A stretch of DNA of 64,000 nucleotides, from assembly GCA_015698045.1 (NCBI GenBank), contig BLAL01000324.1, forward strand, positions 642,501 to 706,500, in the 5' to 3' direction. The notes under the pieces are model-generated. The model saw only the letters and a program-made list of their open reading frames with translations. It was not told the origin of the DNA and did no database searches. Every line of letters starts with the position of its first letter. Positions within the stretch are counted from its first letter, which is position 1. Of the stretch, positions 20,977-33,208 are shown piece by piece. The translations under genes and the position numbers were made by a program. This DNA comes from Rhizophagus clarus (taxonomy: Eukaryota; Glomeromycota; Glomeromycetes; Glomerales; Glomeraceae).

Positions 20977-23504
20977 TATTATTTTTTTTTTTTTTTTAAT
21001 TTAGTAACGCGTTTATTTATTAATTCAATCAATTACATTGATTTTTTACAAATTACAATAAACACCTATAGCATAATATAAAATTATCCTATATAACTAA
21101 ATCGGCCTATCCTAAAAATTAATAAACGCTATACATTGCCTATTCCTATGTTACTAAATCAAACGATTTTACAAATATGTTTTTGCTTTTTTCCTAATTT
21201 TCTAATTTTTTTCATTTTTTAATATTTTCTAATTGTTTATCTTTCCATGTTTTCTACCTCCATAAAGTAATACGCTAATGAAAATGTAAGTGATTTTGGA
21301 AGAAATTCCAATCTTCCACGTATCTATTACCTTTTTTCCTGCTTTTACATTTATGTTAGTACAAAATAGTTCGTCTCAGTCTATAAAATTTATTATTAAA
21401 TCAGTTGCTGCCTTCCTTTGACGGTACTTCTTATAATTCAGATGCTACTACTCGGTTAAACTTTTAACTCCAAATTTAGCTCTATAAGTCGTATCGTTTC
21501 TCTTTGTTATTTCCATCCGGTTCGTTTTCTTCTTCTATTATGTCCCAATCTATTGCTGCATGATTCATTGACAAGGTGTAATTCTTTATTTAATTCCCTT
21601 ATCTCTTCGTCCGAAGGTTTCATTATAATGTCGTTATAGCTTTTTGTATTATAATTCCTTGTGGACGAAGATGTAAAGGTTTTTTCTTTATTCTCTAAAG
21701 TTTTGTAATTTTCATCCATATTTTCTTTTTCCATCGGAGTCGTCACGTGATCTTCCGAGTCGTAGGCCGTCAAGCTTGTATTACTGAATTTTGTGGTCAT
21801 TGTTTCTTTCCATTCTAATTTTCTCAATAAAGGTTTTGAATTCAGAATCCTAAGCAGATTTTCTTCGTTTTTGAAACTTGCTTCTAAATAAATTGTTCCA
21901 TTTTCGTTATTATCTTCCTTTAATAACCTCGCTCTATTCAGATTGAAACATTTTTTCATTTGTTCAAGATATTCTTTCCGTTTTGCTAACTCCGGTATTT
22001 TTGAAAATCAGTGTCACGATAAAGAATATACTCTACTGGAGAATCTTCTGTATTATCCATTCTAACTTCCTCTTCGATTTTTCTTTCCACCTCTTCATCT
22101 TTCGTGATATCGTTTCGAGGTTCTTCGTTCCGGTTTCTACAAGCTTCATTATTACCATTCTTTGCTTTTTCATCGGTTATATTATCACCTATATCCTGTA
22201 CTTGGGCTTCTAACATTACCGGTTCTTTCAATTCAATCACCAAATCTTGTAAAGCGGCAAAATTATTCTTTTGGACTCTTCCCATGTCTTTTACGGTATT
22301 TCACGGTGGGTAAAAAACTAATTTGTCAGCTGTAATCCATTCCTTAACCTTATCAGTCTTTAAGATTCTTTCTTGCTCATCTCGAGACGGGAAAGTTGCT
22401 TCTAATTAAGATTTTCCTCCTACTTCAATTATTCTCGCGAAATATAATTTGTAATTTTCCTGGTATGAACAAATATATTCTAACATCATGCCTTCCTTCT
22501 TAATATCTTCCTTGACATGTTGATACAGTTTATATTACATGTAATCTTTAATATCTTTCAAATTTAATACTCCTGCGGACCAACACGTACGTATGGTTTT
22601 GTCATTATATCAAACTAAATGTGTATTGTCCATAAATTTAGTCATTCCAGGTGCCCATTTTACAGTAACTTTGACGGTTTTGTATCTCTTTTGACGTTTA
22701 ATCTTAAGACTTTCCAAAGACCACTTCATTTTTGCCGCTCTCGATGTTAATAAAGCATAAATCTCTTCATCCGATAATTACGAGGTATGTTATAAATAGC
22801 ATAATCACGTGACTCGTTATTGTATCTGTTACTGTCGTGCCCCGAACTTGGATCAACGGGTATTGTGATGATTTCGCTTTTTTTGGATTCCCCCCTGTTG
22901 ATCTTCTTTCGTTTCATTAGATCTTCATCGATTTTCCCTTCTTCGACTAGCGACTTGATCTTCTGATTTTTCATCTTTTCCGTATTTAATAAATTCCTCG
23001 GTTGACCTCCTTTTAGTAATTTTTCAATTTTTTCACTTTTCTGTAAAATGATTTGTTCCTTTGCCTTCAACTCGACTTCCTTTTTCTTCAGTTGTGACTC
23101 CATGTCACGAGATTTCTGTTGCGCCTCGCGAAGACAATTTCGAAGGCGATCGGTATTTGAGCAATAAAGTCCTCACGATACTTTTTGGTGGCAGCCTCTT
23201 CTAATATTCTAAATATGAGCTTTATATCTTCTGAGTATAGTCCGGTGACTCTTTTTAGGTTGTCAAAATAGTCTTCTTCCCTTTGACTTAGCCGTCCATA
23301 TTTTCGGTATATGCGGTGAAAAAAACTATTTCCTTTACTTTTAGTTATATTCTTAAAGTCAATATTTAAAGTTAAGTTCTCTCTTCAAATACTCTCTAAA
23401 CTCTTTTCCAGTCGAGAACGACTCCATTTTTGAATGTTTTATCATGGTTTTTTAATAAATATCGTCGTATTTTTTGAAAAATTTTTTGTTCAGTGATCGA
23501 CCGG
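20977..23504 (-). mobile_element. poly(A)-tailed retrocopy flanked by an 18-bp duplication
   Basis: GTTATTGCTTATTATTAT occurs at 20959-20976 and again at 23505-23522. Inside the left copy lies a T run (poly-A on the minus strand, about 20982-20998). The interior reads on the minus strand as one decayed gene. This is the signature of LINE-machinery retrotransposition of an RNA of about 2.5 kb. No reverse transcriptase is present, so it is either a non-autonomous ORF1-only element or a processed pseudogene. Confidence 0.7.
21507..23445 (-). pseudogene. decayed coiled-coil/ORF1-like gene
   Basis: Begins at the ATG at 23445 (MIKHSKMESFSTGKEFREYL) and is readable in pieces across frames: a Lys/Glu-rich coiled coil around 23103-22950 (QLKKKEVELKAKEQIIL), a middle part with KWAPGMTKFMDNTHLV near 22680, then MGRVQKNNFAALQDL at 22285-21986, and a last piece 21959-21507 ending in a basic tail GHNRRRKRTGWK. 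Several stops and frameshifts interrupt it. The family is not recognised. Coiled coil, central globular part and basic tail resemble retroelement ORF1 proteins in layout only. Confidence 0.5.
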
Positions 23505-23522
23505 GTTATTGCTTATTATTAT

Positions 23523-23739
23523 ATCCGTTGTCTTTATTATTTAACTCGCAATGTTGTGTTACATGTTTATTATTTTGTTCACATGAAAATGCGCGCGTCA
23601 TTGTGAAAATTAAAAACTTTCAAAATCGGCATAATAATGCTGAAACAAATTTGCCGATCTCCTAATTAAAATGGGATGCCGATCATAAATATCTTTTTTT
23701 TTTTTTTTAAAAAAAAAAAATTTACGCTTCGAATTCACA
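23523..23739. other. spacer upstream of the kinase-module array
   Basis: AT-rich, with a T run followed by an A run near 23697-23718, just before the first ATG of the array. The promoter presumably lies here, but no motif is clear. Confidence 0.3.
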
Positions 23740-26700
23740 ATGACATATCTATGCGAAAATTGTGATTATAGTATAGATATAGATCTATATCCATATATTA
23801 AATGGTGTAAAAGATGTCAAATAAACAAATTAAAAAAAAATTTTACAAATTGGACTAGTGGAAACGAGAAAATTGACGATCTCATTAAGGAAACGCAATT
23901 AAAAATTAGTAAATATTATGATACAATAGTTGAATGGATACCATATAACCAGTTTAATGATATCAAAGAGATAGCTAAAGTTGATTTTACTACACTTTAT
24001 TCAGCAATATGGTTGGATGGCCCATTAAAATATGATCATAATCGTCATAATCGTGATAGTGATGATATTTATGATAAAGAACACAAAAGGATGTCTAATG
24101 AAGAGGTTATTTTAAAATATTTAGATAATTCACAAGATAACGTCAATGAATTTATTTTAAATGAGGTATGAAAATTTTGATTTCTTTATCGTTATTATTC
24201 AAGTTAAAGTATTGTTATTAAACTTTTCATATTTTAATAGGCTAAGCCATATATTATTAATAAAGATCTTACGGATGGAATTATATATGGGATATCTCAA
24301 GATCCAAATACAAAAGACTATATTATGGTTCTTAATGATTACTGTTGTGAAAAATGTGGTAATAAATATACGTATTTTTATAGTAAATGGTGTAGACCAT
24401 GTCAAATAAACAATCTAAAGCAAAATTTTGTAAATTGGACTAGTGGAAATGAGATAATTGATGAATTCATTCAAAAAATGCAATTAAAAACTGAATATTA
24501 TGATATAATGTTTGAATGGATACCATATAACCAGTTTAATGATATCACAGAAATTAGAAGTGATTCTATTATATTATATTCAGCAATATGGTTGAATGGT
24601 CCGTTAAAGTATGATTATAATACTAAATGGGAAAGGATGCCTAATGAAAAAGTTGCTTTAGAATTCTTACATAATTCAAATAATATTACCAATAAAATTT
24701 TACAAAAGGTACAAAATTTTTAATTTTTCTGTAATCTACTTTAAAAAAGTTTATTGCTATTATTATAACTTTTTTTTGTTATTTAACAGATTAAACAAAT
24801 ATATGGGATATCCAGGAATCCAGATACAAATGATTACGTTATAGTTTTTCAAGATTTTTATTGTAGAAATTGTGGTAATCAATATACAAAAATTTATACC
24901 AAATGGTGTGAACCATGTCAGATAAATTACTTAAAGCAAGAATTTGCAAACTGGACTAGTGGAGATGAGATAATTGATAAATTCATTCAAGAAATGCAAT
25001 TAAATATTGAATCAGATATTGATATAATAGTTGAATGGATACCATATGATCAGCTTATTAATATTAAAGAAATAAGTAATTCTTTTACACATTATACGGC
25101 AATGTGGGTAAATGGTCCATTACAATATGAAAAGAAAAAACAAGAATATGAAAGATTATCTAATGTAAAAGTTGACTTAAAATGTCTAGGCAATTTACAA
25201 ACTATTACCAATGAATTTTTGAATAAAGTATAAAATTTTTAATTTCTTTAATAATTCAAGTACCTTTATTATTATTATAATAACTTTTTTCTATATTCTA
25301 ACAGGTTAGATCATATTTTGTTGAAGATAATTTTACTTATTTAAAAAAAATACAGGGAATGTCTAAAAACCCACATACAAAAGAATATTTAATGGTTTTT
25401 CGAAATTGTTATTGTAATAATTATAGGTGGTGTGAATCATGTAAAATAGATAATTTAATACAAAATTTTGTAAACCAGACTAATGGAAATGAAAAAATTG
25501 ATAAGGTGTAAGTGAGATAGTTGAATGGATACCATATAACAAGCTTAAAAATATCACAGAAATAAGTAAAAGTAATTCTTCTTCAATACATTCAGCAATA
25601 TGGATAAATAGTCCATTGCAATATTATAAAAGGAAAAAAGTCAATAAAGAAGTTACTTTAATATGTTTATATAATTCTCAAAATAGATTAGTGAACTTTT
25701 AAGTGAGGTATGAAATTTCTTTATAATTTGATTTGATATAATTTGTATCATAATAACTTTTTTATACTTTAATAGGCTAAATTCTATTCAATTGATAAAA
25801 TAATTGGAATATCTCAACATCCAGATACAAAAGATTATATTATTGTTCAAGATTATTTTTGTAAAAAATGTGGTAATAAATATATACATATATATTATAA
25901 ATGGTGTGAACCATGTCAGATAAGTAATTTAAAGCAAAAATTCGCAAACTGGACTAGTGGAAATAAAGAGATTGATAATTATGTTCAAGAAATGCAATTA
26001 AAAATTGAATCATATGATGATATAATAGTTGAATGGATACCATATAACCAGTTTAATAATATTAAAGAAATAGGTAAGCATGATTCTTCAATACAATATA
26101 TGGCAATATGGATGAATGGTCCATTACAATATGAGAAGAATAAACAAGAATATGAAAGGTTATTCAATAAAGAAGTATCATTAAAATGTTTAGTTAATTC
26201 ACAAGATATAATTAGTGAATTATTAAATGAGGTATAAATTTCAATTCTTATAATCAAGTTATTATAAATTTTATAATAGTAACTTTCTATATTTTATTAG
26301 GTTAAGCTATATTCTATTAAAAATGATGATGAAAGTAAAATTAAAATATACGGGGTATCCCAACATCCTGATATAAAAGATTATATTCTTGTTCTTCAAG
26401 ATTGTTGTGAAAAATGTGGCAACCTACATATAAATTCTATTAATAAATGGTGTAAACCATGTCAAATAAATAATCTGAAGCAAAATTTTTCAAATTGGAC
26501 TAGTGGAAATGAGAAAATTGATGATTTCATTAAAGAAACACAATTAAAAATTAGTAAATATAGTGATATAATAGTTGAATGGGTACCATATAACCAGTTC
26601 AATAAGATTAAAAAAATAATTAAAAGTGATTCTACAGTAATTTATTCAGCAATATGGATGAATGGCCCATTAGAATACATATGGTACAAAAGAGAATATA

Positions 26701-27302
26701 AAAGGTTACCCAACAGAAAAGTTACATTAAAATGTATATATAATTCACAAATTAACATCAATGAATTTTTAAATGAGATATATAATTTCTAATTTAATTT
26801 ACATATAAATATTTTTTATTAATAACTTTTTTATATTTAATTATTTTTTATTTTTAAGGTTGATGATAAAATATATGGAATATCTCAAGATCCAAATACA
26901 AAAGATTTTATTATAATTCTTCAAGATTTTTATTGTGAAAACTGTGGAAATATATATACAGATATACATTTTAAAATGTGTAAATCATGTTATATAAATA
27001 ATACAAATAATTTTTTATATAAAACTATTGAAGATGAAAAAATTAACAATTTCATTCAAGAAATGCAATCAAAAATTAAATTGTATCATGATATAATGGT
27101 TGAATGGATACCATATAATCAATTTATTAATATTAAGGAAGTAGGCAAAGGTGGTTTTTCCACAGTATATTCAGCTATATGGATAGATGGTCCATTGCTA
27201 TATGATAAAAACAAACAAGAATACATTAGGAGCCCTAATATGAAAGTTGCCTTAAAGTGTTTATATAATTCACAAAATATTACTAACAAATTTTTAAATG
27301 AG
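23740..27302 (+). repeat. seven-fold tandem exon duplication (about 430-560 bp per exon-intron unit)
   Basis: Units are the seven exons plus introns. Zinc-ribbon state: units 1, 2, 3, 5, 6 and 7 keep four Cys, while unit 4 has lost the second (CNNY). The VAIK-type Lys is kept in units 1, 3, 5, 6 and 7, and is Glu in 2 and Ile in 4. The Gly-loop is intact only in unit 7. The hybrid order (beta4-beta5 then zinc ribbon then beta1-beta3) is circularly permuted relative to the intact kinase at 29.3-31.3 kb. This marks where the duplication joined. Confidence 0.85.
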
Positions 27303-28036
27303 GTAGGAATTTTTTTTTAAATAATGATTTACTTTACAATATAATAATATTTTGTATTTAATAGGTTAAAGCATATTCTATTAGTAAAGGCAATTCAATT
27401 CATAAAATATATGGAATATCTCAAAATTCAATTACAAAAGACTATATTATAGTTCTTCAATATGCAGTTAAAGGAAGTTTTGATAATTATAAATATTTTT
27501 TTAAAAATTGTAATTGGAAGAAAAGGATTATGCCATATGTAGCTCCGGAAGTATTAAAATGTAAACCATATACTCAAGCAGCAGATATATATAGTTTTGG
27601 TATGATTATGTATTTTGTAGCAACTGGAAAACAACCTTTTGCCAATTGTGCTCATGATAATACTTTGGCAGTAAATATATGTAATGGAATTAGACCTGAA
27701 ATAAGTGAAAAAGGAGTTCCAAAATGTTATATTGATCTAATGAAAAAGTGTTTGGATTCAAATCCAGAAAATAGACCAATTGTTAATGAGATAGAAGAAT
27801 TAATCAAATCATTTAGTGCTTCTATTTATGGATATACTGGAAAAATATCATTTAATAGTGAGTTTAAGAAGCAATTTGAAGAAGCAGAAGAATATAGAAA
27901 AGAAAATATTTTATCTATTGAAAATGGTCAGTCAACTACTCATCCACAAGCTTATTATACTTCTCGATTGCTTAATCCATTTACAAAAGATCTTATTAAT
28001 ATTAGCTCAGTAGAAGTTATTGATTTTACAGAGTAA
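23740..28036 (+). CDS. eight-exon kinase-derived gene with seven zinc-ribbon/N-lobe modules and a truncated C-lobe
   Basis: Exons 23740-24165, 24241-24708, 24790-25227, 25305-25707, 25776-26231, 26301-26777, 26859-27302 and 27365-28036. All except exon 4 are multiples of three, and the introns sit between codons, so the exons are interchangeable. Exons 1-7 each carry a zinc ribbon (CxxC...WCxxC), NWTSGNE-like text, VEWIPYNQFN and a Gly-loop/Lys region. Exons 2-8 open with the kinase piece IYGISQDPNTKDYIIV. Exon 8 jumps from there to MPYVAPEV, ADIYSFG and TTHPQAYYTSRLLN, omitting the HRD and DFG segments. Only module 7 keeps GKGGFSTVY and VALK. Exon 4 is frameshifted and the donor after exon 6 reads AT instead of GT, so the full protein may not be made. 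Catalytically inactive as built; a zinc-ribbon scaffold is speculation. Confidence 0.6.
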
Positions 28037-29316
28037 GTTATATCCATTTAAGACTCTTTTTTAATTAAGTAATTTATTAACTGTTAAAAATTTTAAATTA
28101 ATTAGTGAGCAATAAATCAATTTTAAAATTTAAATGAACAATCAGAAAAGTAAAAATAAGTTTGTTTTATTTTATTATTTATTATTGTTCAATATTTTTA
28201 TACTGTTCAACACCGAATTATAGAGTATATGTAAAGTTATTTATTTTACATAAATAAATTTGGTTTGTAATTGAACATTAAATATCCAACTAACTTACAA
28301 TGGTTAAAATAATTGAATTTAAATGTTCATATATATAACTTTTGAAAATAATGTCTTTATTTTTTGATATAGTATTACTAAATAAACAAAATAAACAGAA
28401 TAAACAGAATAAAATAGGAAATATAATTGCACAAACATTACATTTTGTTTTAGCACTTATCACATAAATGGAAATTTTTACAAATTTCTGTATTTTAGGG
28501 CTATTAAATATCTAATGTTAGGTATTCATGTAATGTAATGGTTAATTGAACAATTTTATATTATACATATGGCCAAAATTTGGCCAAAAATTGAAATTTT
28601 TTGTAATTCTGATCAAATTTGTAATGCCGGCCAGAATTATAATGACTATTTTCAGCATATTTTAGTCACATGTGTATTTTTATCCAATGAAAATTTGTAA
28701 ATCTTTTCTATTCAATCTCAAATTACTAAAGAAAAACCCTTTTCACTCACACTACTAAAATTTTGTACAAAAATACACAGTACAAAAAATATTTTGAGTT
28801 TAAATTATACATAACGGCCAATCCTCAAACGAAAAAAAAAAACAATTACCATCATCTTATTTTTAAGATGGAATTTATCTAACCCTCGTTATTACTACTA
28901 ACAATAGCCTCGCCCACGCCAGCTTGTTTCAAAAACAGTTTTAACGTCAATGATTTTAAATATTAATACAGCATGATGTTCGCATGTTATATTCATTTTT
29001 TTATAAAAATTTCTTACTACATCTTTATATCTCATACTTTATAATCCTACATTAAGAATTAAAATAATTTTTTCCGTATACAATTATCATTAATAATGTT
29101 TTACAATAATACAATAGTTATTCCTTCGTACCTTTATTTCTTGATGATCAGCTGTTAAGTACTAAAAATCATAAATGGTTTGGCTTAGTACAAACAGTAG
29201 TACAGATGTGCATCTTTATATTCCGTAACTCCCTGTATCCCAATTTTTTTTTTCGTTATTACAATTTTTTCAATTAACGTAACTATTTGTAAACTATACA
29301 ATTCGAATTAGTTATT
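28037..29316. other. intergenic between the module array and the kinase gene
   Basis: AT-rich. Near 28570-28650 there are TTGGCCAAAATTTGGCCA-like and GGCCAGAATT words, which recur around 57090-57115 and may belong to a dispersed repeat. No gene found. Confidence 0.35.
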
Positions 29317-31285
29317 ATGGAAGAAAAACCAAAAAATTTATGGAATGATTATTTTGATTATACTAAAACTCAGGTATTAACAATTCAAACTACTCGTTGG
29401 CAATATTAAATTTTTATAGCTTAATAATAATAATAATTTTTTATCATTAAAAGGAACATCTTACAATTTCTACTTCTGAGTCAGAAGATGTAGATGAAAA
29501 AGTAGTTTATATGGAAGATTTAGAAAAAAGAAAACAAGCATATGGAATATGTGGAGAATGTAAAGAACCTGGCACAGGAGATTATTGGTGTCAACCTTGT
29601 AATGCTAAAAGATTTAAGGATAACTTTAAAAATTGGACTAGTGGAAATAAAATTATTGATGAATTTATACAACAATCACAACTTAATGCTGTACATTATA
29701 AAAAATGTCTTGAATGGATACCTTTTGAAAAATTTCAAAATATCACTTATATTGCAGAATTTTGGTAAAATTTACTCAGCTGAATGGCCTGAAGGATGTA
29801 TCTATTATTGGGATATTGAAAATCAAGAATGGTGTAGAAGTAGTTGTAAGTGTGCATTGAAAAGTTTAAAAAATTCTTCAAATATAAGTTCAGATTTTTT
29901 AAATGAGGTAATTTAAATTCACTTTGCCTTAAAAGAAAATTTTGTTAATAAATTAATACAAATACTATAACAATTTTAAATTTAACGATTAGATTAAATC
30001 TTATCTTCAGATTTATCTTTATGATATTATTCAATGTTATGGAATAACTCAAGATCAAAATACTAGAGAGTATATGATGGTTTTAAATTATTGTGATGAT
30101 GGAAATTTGAGAAATTATTTGAATATATCTAAAGATTATATAGATTATGGAAAAAAAATTAATAAATTACAACAAATTGCAAGAGGACTTTTAGATATTC
30201 ATAATGCTGGAAAAGTTCATAAAGATTTTCATTCAGGAAATATATTATATAATAGTAATTATCCATATATAAGTGATTTAGGGATGTGTCAACCAGCTAA
30301 TAAAGAGCAAACAGTTAAAGAAGAAGGAATTTATGGAGTATTACCATATATGGCACCAGAAGTTTTACGTGGACATCAATATACAAAAGCAGCAGATATT
30401 TACTCATTTGGAATAATGATGAATGAGTTTCTTTCTGAAGAAATTCCTTTTAATGATATTCCTCATGATGAATTTTTAGCTATTAAAATATGTAAAGGGC
30501 TTAGACCAAAAATTTCTGAAGATATACCAAAATTACTTGCAGATTTAATAATGAAATGTTGGGATGCTGAAATAAAAAATAGACCAACTACTAAAGAATT
30601 ATATCAACTATTAGATAAGTGGAATAATCAACTATTAAATAAGTGGGATAATGAAATGCAAAATATTGAAGATAGTGAAGATGATGAAGATAATGAAGAT
30701 GATGAAGATAATGAAGGTTGCAAAAATAGTGAAAATGTTAAGGATAGTGAAAATAGTGAAAATAGTCAAAAGAGTGAAATTTGTCTTCAAATAGAAAAAT
30801 GTGATAAAATTGGAAAGGAAAAATTCAAGAACAGGTCAAATGAAAATAAATCCAAAAGTATTCAAACACATCCACAAGCAATTTATACTAGTAGACTCAT
30901 AAATTTCAAAAACCTTCCAAAACCGGTAAATTCAACATCTATTCAAATTAATTCAGGTAATTCAACTTAATTTTACACTCACTTTAAAAATAAAGTTGCG
31001 TCATTAATTGTTATTATTTTTTTTAATAAGATGTTAATTATAATATTCAATCAGCATCAACCAATCCAAGTAAGTATTTCTATTTCTGTTAATAATTATG
31101 ATATTAATGTCAACGTTATATAATATTATTAATTATATAGTTTCGGAATGCTTGGACGTCCAATTAAGTGAATTAGGTAAGTTATTATTTATGTGCAATT
31201 TTATGAAATATACTTTTATCGATATTTATTTTTTTAATTATTTTTAGAACTTAGTGAAATCTGTCAAAGTGATGAATCTAATTAA
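29317..31285 (+). CDS. zinc-ribbon protein kinase (TKL-like), six exons, one extra base
   Basis: Exons 29317-29373, 29454-29907, 29993-30956, 31031-31069, 31141-31176 and 31248-31285. All introns are GT-AG, the last three in phase 1. The model gives about 528 aa once one surplus T in the TTTT near 29760 is discounted; as written, the frame breaks there. Layout: zinc ribbon CGEC...WCQPC (residues 52-68), NWTSGN, LEWIPFEKF, a poor Gly-loop (AEFGKIYSAEW), the ALK lysine, HKD catalytic loop with Asp248, DLG metal site at 265, APE at 291-293 and DIYSFG. An acidic Asp/Glu/Ser linker and THPQAIYTSRL follow. HKD and DLG are variants seen in active tyrosine-kinase-like families, but the reduced Gly-loop raises doubt. 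Cytosolic signalling is inferred. Confidence 0.8.
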
Positions 31286-32059
31286 GAGTTAAAGTTAATA
31301 GATTAAGTAACTATTAAAGATAGTTTCATTTATTATCTCTTTTTATCTGTTTTTATATATATGGTATATTTATATGATTTATTAACATTTTTTCAAGATT
31401 ATTTTTATAAATAAAGATTTTAAATCATTACATTTATTTGTTTAATTTCTTTTAACGATTTAAAACTGTGTACATTAGTCTTACAGCTCCACTACATATA
31501 ATAAATAAAGACCAATTAACCAAGTTCATTAATTATTTACAAACTTATGAAGGTATGATAATTGTAAGAAAATAAAGAAATATTTTTATAATTTCTTCGT
31601 AATTGTAAATTTTATACGTATTAAATTTTTAAAAGTGCAGCCAGCGTCACATAACGCTGATTGGAATCCTACCTGAAATATTGAGTAAAAATGATACGTA
31701 GCGTCGTAGCGTGTAAAAAATAAAATTTTAATTTCAACTGGTACTATTAATCACTGAGTTATGTCAGTTTCAGTTTTTTTTATAAAATTTGAAAGATGTA
31801 AAATTTTAACATTTGTACACAATTGTTATAGTATAAAAACAAATTAAAAAGCAAGAAATAAAAATTATGCGTAAGAATTTCAATTTTCCGCTAAAATCGT
31901 GATCAACTGATCAACAAAATTGCTGTGTCACAAAACATGCGTGAAATCGAAAATCATTTGAATATTTATTTATTATCCGGATTTTGAGTTAATCTTAACT
32001 TGATACTGTATACTGTATCTGAAAAATAATTATCCAGGTTCATTTGGTTATAAATTGAA
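31286..32059. other. intergenic, no feature recognised
   Basis: 3' flank of the kinase gene, AT-rich; no coding frame or repeat supported. Confidence 0.4.
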
Positions 32060-32360
32060 ACACTAGTATCATTATTTTTGAATTTTTTTTTCTCTAATTT
32101 TATCACGTTCTCTTAATTGAGAACTATTTATACTTCTTCCAATTCCATCATTCCATTCCCATAATAGATAATACGATTCTTTATTTTCTATTTCAACATC
32201 AAATCTGCAAGTAATTTTGGTGTATCATTGGAAATTTTTGGTCTAAGTCCTTTGCATGCATTAATGGCTAAAGGTACATTATGAGGAATATCACTATAAG
32301 GAATTTCATCAGAAAGAAACTCGTTCATTATGAGTAAATATCTGCTACTTTTATATATTT
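32060..32360 (-). pseudogene. kinase C-lobe remnant
   Basis: The minus strand reads VADIYS, then after a small deletion MNEFLSDEIPYSDIPH and CKGLRPKISNDTPKLLADL before a stop. This is close to the C-lobe of the intact kinase (ADIYSFGIMMNEFLSEEIPF). It is in the same orientation as the N-lobe remnant at 34.6-35.0 kb and probably came from the same gene. Confidence 0.8.
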
Positions 32361-32702
32361 ATGTAATATCATGCTATCAAAAATATGCAATGAAAATAAT
32401 CTCTTTAAAATTTTCTTTATTCAGTTTGGTCTCTATCACGTATTTAATGAGTGTAAACTTTAAAACACAATCTGTATGCAATGTTTTGTACGTGATTATC
32501 TACGCAAATTTTTGTTCATAAGAATAACCCATATCTGATATAATCAACAATATTATAAATATATATAATTTTTTATTTCGTTTATTATCTTTAAATATAC
32601 AATATATAAAATAATCTTTATCGTTTCCATTCTGATTTCCAATTAACGAAAATAAAAAGAAAAAAAATCCTAAGTACATGTACAAGTGATTAGTCTGAGG
32701 TC

Positions 32703-32925
32703 GGATCTGTGACAGTCACTTTTTTGCTAGGGTACTACTAGGATTTTGCTGATCCTGATTTTCCCTTCTTGTGCTTCTTCGAATTTCTTCTTTTTTTCCC
32801 TTTCGGGTTGGTATTCGCCTGCGTGACATTTAATTGGTCCTCTTGAATTTCCATATTTATTTTCGGTTGCATGACAACTTTACTTGAGATAACTGTGCCT
32901 ACTGCGTCATTTGTGCCGTAATGAA
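32703..32925 (-). pseudogene. Lys/Arg-rich coding fragment, unrecognised
   Basis: An open minus-strand frame of about 60 codons containing VISSKVVMQPKINMEIQ and PKGKKRRNSKKHKKGKSG, ending in two stops. Base composition is clearly richer in G+C than the flanks, which suggests a relic of a gene or mobile element. No start or splice site is convincing. Confidence 0.3.
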
Positions 32926-33208
32926 ATTAAAAAATCGACCACCATTATTTCATCGGGGTCTTATAATTTATGAAAAAAAAAAAATATGATTAATGTACAG
33001 TACTTACTGTATATTATTTTTCTTTTGGAAATTAACTCCATATTGTATAACGTTGATCAAGAATTAAATTTAGACTAGAAACATCACATGATCGGGAATA
33101 CGGAAATTAATGATTGTGCAATTACACATTACGTAAAAGAATATTGATAGATTACACAATAGGTCTATTATAGTTTTTCTTCTTTTCTTTCTCCGAAAAT
33201 ATACAAAG

